A stretch of DNA of 64,000 bases from Gerris lacustris (GCA_951217055.1 OX578284.1:20532187-20596186); one strand, 5' to 3'; counted from the stretch's first letter, positions 22,135 through 32,875 are shown. Notes: generated by a model not told the origin, from the letters alone. Translations and numbers: made by a program.

Positions 22135-22260
22135 CTAAAAATTACTTAATATTTCGAATAGATAACCACTAAAATCGTCAAGTAATAAAATTGTATTATT
22201 AAGATTGAATATTTTAAATTAATTAAATATGATATGTTGAATACACCTTTTTTAATTATT

Positions 22261-22713
22261 ACTAGATACTATATCGATGGATTTTTAAGGTGAAAAATAA
22301 AAACGAACTTAATCCATTTTTTCAAAGAAACGTTTCAGCTCTTCTTAGAGCCATCTTCAGTCTTTTAATTATGCAATATTGTAGTCAAAAGAATTATTGG
22401 TATAAACTATAAACAAAATCAAGTTCTTTCTCTAGGATAGAGAGCGTCACCTTCATACTTAAAATTAGTTTACAGTCATATGTCATATTAACAACATTAA
22501 TTACATTAATTTTAAGTATGAAGGTGACGCTCTCTATCCTAGAGAAAGAACTTGATTTTGTTTATAGTTTATACCAATAATTCTTTTGACTACAATATTG
22601 CATAATTAAAAGACTGAAGATGGCTCTAAGAAGAGCTGAAACGTTTCTTTGAAAAAATGGATTAAGTTCGTTTTTATTTTTCACCTTAAAAATCCATCGA
22701 TATAGTATCTAGT
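22261..22713. repeat. Perfect 207-bp inverted repeat with a 39-bp loop
   Basis: 22261-22467 and 22507-22713 are exact reverse complements. I compared all 207 positions and found no mismatch or indel. Outside the arms the similarity fades within about 10 bases (an AATTATTACTAG/AATTAATTACTAG indel). The loop (22468-22506) is unrelated AT-rich sequence. The right arm on the plus strand contains CTGAAGA, a GCTCT/AGAGC stem and GAAACGTTTC (22614-22646). There is no ORF of note. Transcribed on either strand, it would fold into one long double-stranded hairpin. Confidence 0.95.
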
Positions 22714-22739
22714 AATTAATTAAATATCTAAAAAGCCAA

Positions 22740-24190
22740 TACTAAATAACAATAAAAAAATTTGTCCACAATATTATGTACAAGAAACATATACGATTTT
22801 TGTATTAATCTTAGAATGAACCGATATTAAAAATATATTTCTTAAGAAAAAAAAAACTTCCTTGTCGATGAGAACCTTCGAAGTTGGAAAGTAACTTTCA
22901 ATATCAATCAAAAATTAGACGATGAAGGAGAAAAAAAAAGTTTGTAACAAGTTTTTCGGTTACGTCGAACCTTAATAAACAATAATCGATTGATTTTGGG
23001 AATAAGAAATTCCCTCAAGTAATAGATGCGGTCTAGGGAGGGTGACTAACCCAATTCTATGAGGCAGAGGGTGAAAACCTCTGAACCATACTACCTACAT
23101 AGTGAATCTTACCCTTACACAGGAAAACCACAGGGTGATTATCAAGACCCAGTCTCCGACGTCACTAATTATAGATCGGGCGAGGGGAATTCGGGTAAGA
23201 AGGATATCAGAAGTTAGAAGGGATCGGAAAACACCCTAGGGAGACCACATGATTAAACTTTGATACGAGGCTGTTCCTATAGAAAAACCCATTCGAGTTT
23301 TTAATAACTCTCAACCTAATATATTTTCAACTTAATTTTTGACGGAGGGAAAAGAAAAAAAAACGACTCTTAAATAAGATTACATCGCTCTTATATATAT
23401 TAAAAGTTTGAGGAAGAACCAGAGGGTAGAAAGTCAGTCACGATGTCAAAATAACTAAGTTAAAGAGTTAATAAAACGGTATTAGGAAGAAACGGGGGAG
23501 AGAGGGAAGAGAAAATAGTATTTTCAGTATTTCACGGCGGGGGAACGAGATAGAAATTAATAGGATCAGGGTGGATGTTTCCTACAGAATCCTATTTAGA
23601 CTAAGTTAAGCGAAAATCTCAATTAGTTGCGTTCATCGCTTTACTGAATTTTAGGCTATTAGTTATGTAAGTAATTCGCTAGTTGGCGTGATAATGTCGT
23701 TTCCCAAGTGTGGGAAAGTTAACAGTTGTTAAAATGTGTATAACCATTTAAATTTATAGATTGGAAAACCATTTATGTTTAATCATAACAGTGCATGTTG
23801 AAAACATAACATTGTAATTTAAATGCAAAAGCTTCAGGGATTAGAAATATTAAGCAGTAATTAGTGGTTAGGGTGTATACGTTATTACTGAACATTTTAT
23901 AACCTCTATAATATCTATAGATTACAAGAAGTAATCTAAAGATTAAAGTTAAGATTAAGTTATTTATATTTACTTGTAAAAAGTGTTCATGTTGCTCACA
24001 TTGGAACAAGTATTCACAGACACCTGTGGCATGAGGTAATTAACTTTTAAAAATATGATTGCAATGGAATAACACAAATTTCCTCTCCGCGTAAATTGAA
24101 ATTAGTAAATGATTATAAACTGATTACAATTGGAATTGATTTTTGAAAGTGAGGGATAATCGAAAAACTTGAGTAGTGATCTAATAAGAG
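22740..24190. other. Unclassified stretch
   Basis: 22990-23270 is less AT-rich and looks unique, but no reading frame is recognisable. The rest is AT-rich with no repeat found. Confidence 0.4.
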
Positions 24191-24199
24191 CTTTAGATT

Positions 24200-24650
24200 T
24201 TGACGTCTATCCTTCTAGACTCTAAAAGGTCCAATATCAAAACCTGGATCCCAAAAATCAATTCCAATTGCAAGACTAATTAAAGCTAAAGAAGAGTGTT
24301 GGATAAGAACAAATGACACACATGAATAGTAGCAATTTAAAAAAATTGAGAAATTGCTTTCAATTTCAATGTTATAATGTATCTGATGCTTTATATGACT
24401 GCACAGGTGATAGATTTCCAATTGTACAAACAAAACGCCGGATAATATCTCTCTTTAAACAAAAACTTGTATGTAGTTATCGCATATTCGAAAAATCAAA
24501 ATGAAAAAGGCTTGAAGCGTCTAACCTGAACATGCCTTGAATATTAGATTCTTAGTATAACCCAAATGAAACTCTTTAAGAATACTCCGTGGCACAACAA
24601 CCTGCGGACGGCTCTAGCCAACTATTGAGCACCAAAACTTTGATATTATT
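24200..24650 (+). other. Possible decayed coding sequence, unrecognised
   Basis: A 63-codon plus-strand ORF (24313-24504) reads MTHMNSSNLKKLRN... and contains VSDALYDCTGDRFPIVQTKR. The next 120 bases remain coding-like in the same direction but with stops. No domain was recognised. It abuts the foldback at 24687, so it may be part of a mobile element. Confidence 0.2.
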
Positions 24651-24686
24651 TATTTTATAGAGAGTTGGAAATGTTAATTATGAGGG

Positions 24687-25407
24687 ATTGGTCAATTAAT
24701 ATAAAAACACTACAGATACAAGCTTTCGAGCATTACTTAGCTCTTAATTAAGTATATTGATAGTGAATAAAAAAAAAAAACTGTGAGGTTATAAGTAGTA
24801 AGACAGGTTATAAAAAGTGTTGTCGAATGAGTAATTAAAGAAAAGAAAACTATACAGAGATTTACAAATCAAGGCTCTCTTCATTCTTTCCTTTCTAATA
24901 TGTAACTATATTATAACAAAATATGAATGCATCTGGTCATATCATCCCTCACTCCCACGTCTTATTATCCCTCTTACTTTTCCAAATTTATGTTATGTAA
25001 ATTAATTTATTGCAATATATATTTTGATTGTGCAATCCTTGTAATCCTTAGTTTTAAGTAATGTATTATGTGTCATATGATTATTTTTATTTTAAACTTG
25101 TTATAGTTAAAATGTGTTTATAATTGTTTAATTCTTACGTAACCTTCTTTATCGCACGGTACATTCATAATTCGTTATAATATAGGTATATATTGGAAAT
25201 GCAGAGAAAGAAGAGAGCCTTGATTTATAAATCTTTGTATAGTTTTCTCTTCTTTAAGTCCATTCGACAACACTATTTATAACCTATCTTACACCTTAAA
25301 ACCTCACTGTTTTTATGTTTTTACTTTTTATCAATATACCTGACGAAGGTCCAAGTATCGCTCGAAAGCTTGTATTCGCATCTTTTTATACATATTATTA
25401 GACCAAT
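24687..25407. mobile_element. Foldback element with roughly 215-bp imperfect inverted arms
   Basis: The left arm (24687-about 24900) has ATTGGTC, ACAAGCTTTCGAGC, ACTGTGAGGTTATAA, AGTGTTGTCGAATG, GAAAACTATACA and AATCAAGGCTCTCTTC in that order. The right arm (about 25195-25407) has all of them inverted and in reverse order, with scattered substitutions. The roughly 295-bp centre is unique. The right arm carries CTGACGA...CTCGAAAGCTTGTAT (25340-25375). The construction parallels the perfect inverted repeat at 22261, but the arms are more diverged and therefore older. Confidence 0.8.
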
Positions 25408-25409
25408 AG

Positions 25410-26020
25410 CTAATAATTATAAATCTTTTAGTACATAATAAGTGGTCAACATCCTGTTAATTGGCAATTAATTTGCGTTATAATATAACTTGTCGCTAAA
25501 GACACGCAAAATTAGAACAAAATGACTTAATTTTTTGCCATTAAATGTTTCGATAAACAAATTCTAACTTCGAAAGGTTACGGGTTATCTACGTTGCGTT
25601 ACAAGGCTAGCTACTAGAGTACAAGAGGATTCTGAAAAACATTTGATGACAAGCAAGGCTTGGAAGCTGCTTATTCAAGCAAGTAACTAGAATCTCTCAT
25701 TCTTTAAGACCATATTGGTTGAAATTACAGGTTAGTTTAAGTGTTTTAGGTTAAAGGTGGCCCAAAGCTAGAAAGCATTAACTAAAAAGTATTATTCTTC
25801 ATTGATTCCAATCATAACACTGCAACACTATTTGTCAAAACACGGCTAAATAGCCAATATATGTTTTGAATGTTTACAACTTCTTGAGAGGAACAACATG
25901 GTATTGGTACCATCTAACAATAAGGAGGTAATATGTCCCCCAAAAAAATCAAAGATTTGACTTTTATTATGAAACTCTCAAACAATAATTTGCATCAACA
26001 ATGTGCATAATAGTACATTA
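25410..26020. other. No recognised feature
   Basis: Nothing repetitive or coding was recognised. Confidence 0.45.
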
Positions 26021-26026
26021 CGCGTC

Positions 26027-26131
26027 GAGTGTGGAAAGTAGCATTTTGCATGCGAGTGTGGAGTTTGCACCCGAGCGACAGCGAGGGTAGTAAAACCACA
26101 CGAGCAATGCAAAATGCCGTTTTCCCACGAG
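26027..26131. repeat. Inverted repeat around a CCCGAGCGACAGCGAGGG core
   Basis: GAGTGTGGAAAGTAGCATTT plus TGCATGCGAGTGTGG (26027-26061) pairs with the inverse at 26097-26131 (CCACACGAGCAATGCAAAAT then GCCGTTTTCCCACGAG). The loop holds CACCCGAGCGACAGCGAGGG. Similar CGAG...CGAGGG modules occur at 4880, 45080 and 52950. Confidence 0.75.
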
Positions 26132-26140
26132 TTGGGTACC

Positions 26141-26589
26141 GTACTTTATCTACGATTGTTAGATTTAAATAATAAATGCAGAAAAAAATAAACTTGCTGT
26201 ATGTAAGTTCGTATCTCTCTCTTGATAAAGATGGCATTAATCTTGAGTTGTATTTTTTGCCGAATTAATTATTTCTGGAGGAGTATTATTCTCTACATTT
26301 TCGTCAAAGCCACTTGATTCATTCATTGTTTTTCACTAAAAACTCGATATAAACAGTTACTTTAATAAAAGAATAGCAAATTAGTTTTGTTAAATGTAAA
26401 CAAACTCGCAAATCGTGCGTAAAGCTGAAGAATTCCTCTTCTTTACCACGCTAGCGTGGTAAAGAAGAGGAATTCTTCAGAACTATGAGACTCGCATGCG
26501 CAATGAATACAAGTACGTAAATAATCACTTTCTACGCATCTAAACAGAGATATAATGTTTATATTTCGGATCAATCGTAGATAAAGTAC
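26141..26589. mobile_element. MITE-like interval with 18-bp perfect inverted ends
   Basis: GTACTTTATCTACGATTG (26141-26158) is exactly inverted at 26572-26589. The 449-bp interval contains the 56-bp palindrome at 26425. No coding capacity. It directly follows the inverted repeat at 26027-26131, and the two may form one larger element. Confidence 0.65.
26425..26480. repeat. 56-bp perfect palindrome with no spacer
   Basis: CTGAAGAATTCCTCTTCTTT followed by ACCACGCT (26425-26452) is immediately followed by its exact reverse complement (26453-26480). It is self-complementary over 56 bases with no loop, so it could extrude as a cruciform. Confidence 0.95.
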
Positions 26590-26689
26590 ATTTAAAATCA
26601 TCATACACTATCTTTATGTAACAGTTTACCTAGCTTGTTTGATATTCTACAAAGATCCACTATTTTTTTTTATTTACTTTCTGATTTTA

Positions 26690-27280
26690 TATTCCCTCGA
26701 AGTGCTCAAGGGATGTAACAGCGATCGATCATACATAGGATGGAGTGGAGAGAAACGTATGATTAATAGACGGTAGAAGGAGGTCGTTTGACCGATGACC
26801 GATGGCCTATGTGACGTGTCAATCATGTGTTATGGATTACACTGGCAAGCAAAGGGAGGTGGATTGCACTTGATGACAATCAAACACCCGTGGAATTCAA
26901 CGAGGGAAGTTTCTCTGGTAAAAACCAAACTCGACCGACTACAATCGACTCTCGAATAGAAACAGGAATTAAAGATTCCGGCTATCAGTCATGCGGTTAT
27001 CTCATTTGAATGGGAAACCTCTGAATAATCAGTCGACTACGGATCTAAATCGGGCTTTACCATGGCTTTTTTCCCTCATTTGTCAATCGCGATCAATCAA
27101 TTGCAGTACCGACTTCAAAACTCATGAATTGTCACAAGTTACTGTACTTCATTGTAGGAAACAATCAAATAAAAATAGATGTATCGTACACGGTACTTTG
27201 ATTTATGAATATTCTTTCCCGCCTCAGTCCAATATTTATCTATTTAAATTCAGCTGTGACTCTAAAAAGTAACGAGACAA
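26690..27280 (+). other. Less AT-rich unique block with two short ORFs, unrecognised
   Basis: Balanced base composition sets it apart from its surroundings. Overlapping plus-strand ORFs of 60 codons (26827-27009, MLWITLASKGRWIALDDNQT...) and 93 codons (26991-27272, MRLSHLNGKPLNNQSTTDLN...) are in different frames and match no family I know. No splice sites or repeats point to a gene. It could be a decayed gene piece, a non-coding exon or chance. Confidence 0.2.
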
Positions 27281-27305
27281 TAGAAATAATTAATGAATGA
27301 AGCAA

Positions 27306-27498
27306 AATATATATAAAGAAGAGTATTTGCGCGTTTGTTTGTGTTTTTGTTAATTAAACAAATCTACAGCTTTATTCCGAGCTTAATGTTGCACACTTGA
27401 CCTTCATAATAAATAACAAGAGGAAGATGACTATTACACGAGACTGGGACTCTGGGGCCCCCCCTCTCCCACTGGGCAACGCTGGGTACTTCAGCTAG
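27306..27498 (+). mobile_element. Very short non-autonomous Helitron
   Basis: The left end ATATATATAAAGAAGAGTAT resembles the Helitron 5' start TCTATATATATAAAAG seen at 57179; the first TC is replaced here. GCACACTTGACCTTCATAAT is shared with 57250 and 57520. The right end CACTGGGCAACGCTGGGTAC, then TTCAGCTAG followed by T, is the usual Helitron 3' form (a GC-rich hairpin shortly before CTAG). No Rep/helicase is present. Confidence 0.65.
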
Positions 27499-27499
27499 T

Positions 27500-28555
27500 A
27501 AGTAATAAATAAAATAGAGGTAAATTCTTTAGGCGGCACTTAAGTTTTTACCACAGCGGCTTCAAACTAAAGCAATTGAATGGAGATTGAAAATTTTATC
27601 GTTCTGGTATCAACAACTAAGCTTTAATATTCTACAACAAATATGTAGTATAAAAAAAAGCAAGACACTACTTTGGTTCAGACTAACACTTTAAACTGCT
27701 GTTTACTTTTCTTTTTCTCTTTTTTGCAAGTTTCTTTTCTCTAGTTTCTTAAATTATAATGTTTATCTTAAATGTTATGCCTGTTAGGTAATCCTTGATC
27801 AAATTATCACTCTAGTGATAAAAACAAATCTGAAAACGGAAGCAGTAGAACTTGAACAATTAAAACTAGTTTTCTCCAACTACCTATTAGCCACAGAAGA
27901 GTTTCGAAATAATACTGATTAACAGTAACTGAGCTAAACTCTTTAACCTTAACCGAAACGCGAAAACTTTTATAATTTTTTATTTCAATTTATACACGAA
28001 TTCATTTAAACCAATAATCTATTTGTTCTTATACATAAATAATTAATATAAAAATACCATTTTTGAAAACTGGTCTTATTTTCAACATTTTTTTTTTTTT
28101 GGTTTCTGTATTCTTTACCTTAGTTGTTTCCATGTGCAAAATTTGGGGAAGATTGAATTACGAGAAGTGGTTAAAAATCGGGATAACGGAAACGTGCGAT
28201 GAAACTTACAAAGCAAAGTAACATAAGACCAGTAAAAAAAACTCATATTTGAATAAATTTATGTATACGACATATTAATAAATTAAAACAAGATAATATC
28301 GCATTGATATCTTGAGTATTTTAAGGAAATTAATATATAGGAGAGAGTTAGTGAGGTACGGTCAAAAGAAAAAACATTGTTTAACCAACTAGTTTCATAA
28401 AATATATTTACATCATCAGGGTTAATATATAAGGACAATATACGAGACTATAATATAAGTTTCATGGTAAAGTTTGGAATATAACTAAGTAAGATTGAAG
28501 AAACCAGAGTTTAAGGATTGGATTAGTTAGAGGAACAGAAGGGTGGGGAACAAAA
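27500..28555. other. AT-rich stretch, no recognised feature
   Basis: No LTR could be recognised here, although this is where the 3' side of the minus-strand Ty3/Gypsy element would lie. Confidence 0.4.
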
Positions 28556-28559
28556 ATGA

Positions 28560-29860
28560 AGGATTTTTGTTTCCACCCTATTCCCTTAAATTTTGATATT
28601 AGAACCCCCACTGCTTTTGCTTCCTAGCATCAATCCATCGAGAAAAGTAACCAATTATCACTAAATAACTATTGCCAGCATAATCAGCAATGTCTGCAGC
28701 GATTTTATAGAGCGGTTTTCCTGGTAAATATTTCAGTCCAAACTAGTAAACTAAAAGTTTTGGATAAATGTTTATTTATAATAGATATTAATGGTAGGTG
28801 ATCAGTAAAAATAGTTAAATTTTGATGACTGTTGATTGTGGAGTCCCGAAGGTGATCTAAGAAAGCGATAAGTTCCAAAAATAGTACTTATAGCTTAATC
28901 GATACTAAACGCTACGCATAGATTACTTTAGTACTAAATGTTCGTAGAGCTTACTCGATTTTTCGTCGAGCTATATGATAAAACCCATCCTTAGACAGTT
29001 ACTCCTACAATAAATTTATTCAAATGAGTTGGATCAATACAAAATCGAAGATGACTTCTTAACTATAACTACATTTGAAACCCAATCTGAAGGTTCATTA
29101 ATATTTCTGATTACTAGTAAATCTAAGAACTCCTTAAATCAATCTTTAATTTTTAATGGGATTCGAAGGGCCGAACTAACACGTGGAATCGCGTCATTTA
29201 GTAGTTTAAATAGTATTATCAATTATACAGATATTAGGAAAGCATCCTAGCCCTGTAAACTCATATTTATGACTCTTACCACACTCGCTACATTTATACT
29301 TAAATTTTTATCAATCTTTAATTAGGAGTCCACCCTTTTAATCAAACCTAATCGCAAGCATGCATCTAAACCAAGAATTAATATCGTATTACCCCGTACC
29401 GCAATAAACTTAACATTATAAAAACATTAAGAAGTTTCTACCTCAGCTGTGACTACACCCACAGTATCAATTTTAAACCCTCAATAGACTTCGAGTTTGA
29501 CATTACTTTTCCTAATTGATTTATATAAACCGGCTTGATTAACACAAGTAAAGGGCAGTATATTTACTCCTCTCCACTGTCTAATTTAAAGTTCATTAGA
29601 ATACCTTCTACATTAATCAACTTATGCCATTGTCTCTAAAGCATAGACTGTAACCATTTCTACAGTATACTCAGAGTTTGAATTATTCTCCCAATGCTCG
29701 TCTTCTTCTATATTATGACAGTAATGAGTTCAATAAGGTCTTTCTCTCCGTCCTCCATCGATCCAATGCACGTTAGCAAAGTGATTTATCGAAAATTAGT
29801 TGCATGGGCTGAGCTACACTGCTGACATGAGTAAGTTTTAGCTTGACTCTTTGTCTCGAT
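28560..29860 (-). pseudogene. Ty3/Gypsy retrotransposon pol remnant, internally deleted
   Basis: On the minus strand, in correct 5'-3' order but across several frames with many stops: a zinc-knuckle-like patch (NHFANVH, about 29770-29800); a retropepsin active-site block (FKLDSG, near 29573-29597); ILGLDAC and LIKRVD (29330-29379); FTGLGCF (29238-29259); the reverse-transcriptase block EPSDWVSNVVIVKK (29056-29097); LRFCIDPTHLNK (29016-29051); and LDEKSSKL (28948-28970). An RNase H-like TDHLPL (28790-28806), YLPGK (28717-28733) and an integrase-core patch (28662-28701) then follow far too closely, so most of RT, RNase H and integrase is deleted. The catalytic YXDD block is missing. No LTRs were found. 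It cannot be active. Confidence 0.85.
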
Positions 29861-29869
29861 AAGTTGTTG

Positions 29870-31960
29870 AATTCGAAGTGCTAGGACGATTAAATATGAG
29901 TCTATCAACTGTAATGTTTTGTATTTTTTTCTCTTCTTTAACGTTCATTTTAACTCAGCTAACTCTAACGATTCACAGAATGGAACTTTTTGTAATGTAT
30001 ATTCGTCTCTAAGCAACTTTTCTTGGACAGCTTTGGAATGGATTCTTAATGCAATGAGTGATTTTATTAACTTTTCCTCCTGATCTTTGGAGTTACATTG
30101 CTGATCTTGGTACCACAGATCTGATGAAACAATTTTCGTTTCTGCCTTCAGCTCAAGAATCTGAAAACATTCATTATCTCATTCTTTTTTGTAACACTGT
30201 GTTTTTTAAAACTTCAATCATAGATTACACTGTTTCTTTATCTCCTTCAACATTGCTTAAACTATCATACTACTACCACGTTTCCATGATGTTTACATTC
30301 GATTAAAACGTTACCCCATTTTTTTAATAACAAGGAACAAATGTATATATTATTGAAAAGTTGCTTTAACAAATAAACGAATAATAAAATAAAGCAAGAG
30401 AGATGAAAGTATAAAATAAAAGGGGTTAGAACACAATTAAACTGCAATTAAAATGATTACAATACTATCTATTAATAAAGGTAGAATGAAACTTGGTTTT
30501 TTGGTAAATTTAAAAACTTCGATGTGTCATTTCGAACAGGAAGACATTTTAATAAATATTAAAATAGAAGAGGAATACCTATATAACTCATGATTTTGAT
30601 GTAGTTATCCAACTTGTAGGGATAAAAATAGACAAAATTGGGGATATGGAGCTAGGAATATTAATGCAGGTAAAATACAAAGTATATAGCGTTTCATTAC
30701 TTCTCGGTTGAACGCCCTTTTTGTCAGATACATTTAATCAAAAACAAGGTCTTTATCAATTAGTAACTCAATTGGAAACTAATTTAATGTTAACAAGCTT
30801 TTGTTAATATTAAATTTAAATAATGTTAACAAGAGTATTAAATGGCGTAGTTAGTTTGAAGTTTCATTATATTTTACCTCAATAAATGTATTTAGTCTTA
30901 TTCATGATTCAGCAGGTTGGATGACAAAGGTAATATAGATAGGTAAATAATAAAAGCGGCAAACTTAGGTCCTTGATAAGAATAAGGATATACAAGGTAT
31001 ATTACTGAAAGGATTACACTTTTGCAACAAACCAACAAAATGAATAGATCTAATACGAAATTAAGTGAATCGAATTTAATTTATAATAGTATTTTACTAA
31101 TTCACAAAGGAACCATGCAGAATAGACGAGACTACGGTTTCCTTTTTAGGTATTAACTAAGAAATATCTCTACTTAAAAGTAACTTAGATGTACAAAGGT
31201 GCATTTAAAATAAAAATTACCATTATAGGCGATAAGGGGTGACATTCTAACAAGATTTTCTCATTAAAGTGTAAGCACTTTATAAACAATTGTACTTTTG
31301 ATGAAGTGACGTCTTTTTACTACGTTTTTATTAGCTTGCTTTCTTGTTTGTTTGTTTCTCCGGTACAAATCTGGCAATCGATTTCTAACTAACTTCCCGA
31401 ATAGCTAGACATTTGAAACTTTTAGCATAGCTCAGAACACGATGACAATGCATTATTTTAATACTTTTAGCCATCTTTCAGCAGAATTTAATTGGTTTTC
31501 AGCAAATTTTGCTGTACGGAAAGTTAGTTTGGAAAAAATCCTCAAGTTATTTTATTTGTTTTGCCATATCCAATATTTACGCAATCTTCATTTTGACGGG
31601 TCTCAAATTTGTGATAGATAAACATTGAATGACAGCAAAACAGGAAATATCGATTATATTATTTATATTATTTCAAATACATCGATGGCACGGTTTAGAT
31701 TTGGTGTTGGGGAGACCCGTTGTTCAAAGATTTGTCCTTTTATAGGTTTAAGATCAGCTCTCTAGATGGTTGTCATTTATGTGAAGTAAATAAATTCGGA
31801 ACTTTTTTTTTTTTTTTTCACTAACATTATATATTATATAACAATAACAATTATATTATAAACATTACATACGATTCAACAGAAAATTTAAAAACGTAGT
31901 ATATAAAAAGTTCTTTTTATCTTGAAATTATTTAGTCTAAAGTAGACCCTAGACAGTTAA
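29870..31960. other. AT-rich stretch, no recognised feature
   Basis: 29870-30060 could be remaining gag of the Ty3/Gypsy element, but no motif is legible. Beyond that only AT-rich sequence and a T16 run (31804-31819) are seen. Confidence 0.4.
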
Positions 31961-31965
31961 TAATT

Positions 31966-32720
31966 TTGATCAAAAGGTTGCGTCAATCGACTGAGCCAAG
32001 CATGATTGACCGTCAAGGAACCTGTAGACGCTTTGAGTCAATCATTGACGGTGATTGATTAAAAGTTTAATTTACCTAAGTGACTGAAGAGGGGTTTGAC
32101 TAGGAATAGGAGGGATTTGATCTATCTTTCCCACATGGATTTCAGGTCTTCCAAATCCATGCCAGAAGCTAGATACCCCAATGTAATGGAAATTCTCTTG
32201 GTTGCAGGAACCTTTCACGTATAATAGGGGGCACTAACTCTAATAAAGAATCAAAACTTTTTCTTGGTTTATTCTGAGAATGTTTCTTTAGTCGTCTGGT
32301 TCCGTTTGGAGCTGAGCGTTGAGTAGATAAATGATTATGAGTGAAGCGATTTCTCAATAAATACCATTCATTTGACCGTCGTCGCTTCCTCTTTCTTTCC
32401 TGTTTTTTTTCAGCTTGAGGGCAACTACAGTCAAGGCAAGGAACAATAAATCTGTATTTGAAACTATTTTTGCAATGGATGATAAGTAGGTATTCACTAT
32501 ATTTGATAAGCCCCGAAAACGTAGCTTCACAAAAAGCACAAGTTCACTATTAATTAACTAAAGTCTCGCAAAAAATAAAGGAATACTACCTTCCATTACG
32601 GAAACTCCACTGCGAATGAGTTTTGATCAAAAGGTTTAAGGGTCTATTGAAGCGTGCCTCAATCGATTGAATCTTTCGATCAAACTATTGACCGTCTAGA
32701 GCCTCCTTAAGAACGTAGCC
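31966..32720 (+). repeat. Imperfect direct repeats around GATCAAAAGGTT, about 645 bp apart
   Basis: TTTTGATCAAAAGGTT followed by CAATCGACTGA/CAATCGATTGA-type sequence and a TTGACCGTC block appears at about 31970-32050 and again at 32618-32705. The copies are diverged. They may be remnants of one repeated element; the class is unknown. Confidence 0.4.
32169..32451 (-). CDS. Candidate coding stretch, basic C-terminal-like, product unknown
   Basis: The minus strand is open from about 32451 to a TAG at the left edge. It begins after a weak splice-acceptor-like AAATACAG and continues with FIVPCLDCSCPQAEKKQERK, then a Lys/Arg-rich run, LLRNRFTHNHLSTQRS, and finally RERFLQPREFPLHWGI. Length is about 94 codons without a stop. 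A CxxCxC cluster followed by a basic tail is visible, but no domain can be named. An overlapping minus-strand frame (32354-32539) is also open, which weakens the case. Confidence 0.22.
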
Positions 32721-32784
32721 TTTCAATGAAGTGAGTCTACTGCTTATATGTATACTATAATAATCAATCCAGTATTTCCTGCAG

Positions 32785-32875
32785 GTGGATAACGCTCTTC
32801 CGATTGTTCGTCGCCCTTTCATTCTTGGTCATACTTTTCATCTGGCTCCTTGAGGATTCCAATCTAGAGCTTTAA
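32785..32875 (+). CDS. Candidate exon encoding one membrane helix, product unknown
   Basis: A splice-acceptor-like TATTTCCTGCAG ends at 32784. It is followed by 29 sense codons reading WITLFRLFVALSFLVILF, then IWLLEDSNLEL and TAA. The hydrophobic run of about 18 residues would be a single transmembrane segment near a C-terminus. Only this short piece is visible, no upstream exon was found, and hydrophobic runs arise easily from T-rich DNA, so support is weak. Confidence 0.2.

Noticed and set aside
22614..22642. Bona fide hammerhead ribozyme
   Set aside because: One extra unpaired base separates CTGAAGA from the stem, and stem I is weak. Kept only as a hammerhead-like finding.
22261..22713. 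LTR pair of a retrotransposon
   Set aside because: The arms are inverted, not direct, and enclose only 39 bases.
30058..30447. Opposed 82- and 60-codon ORFs
   Set aside because: AT-rich, no recognisable motif; close to the gypsy remnant but not alignable to gag by eye.
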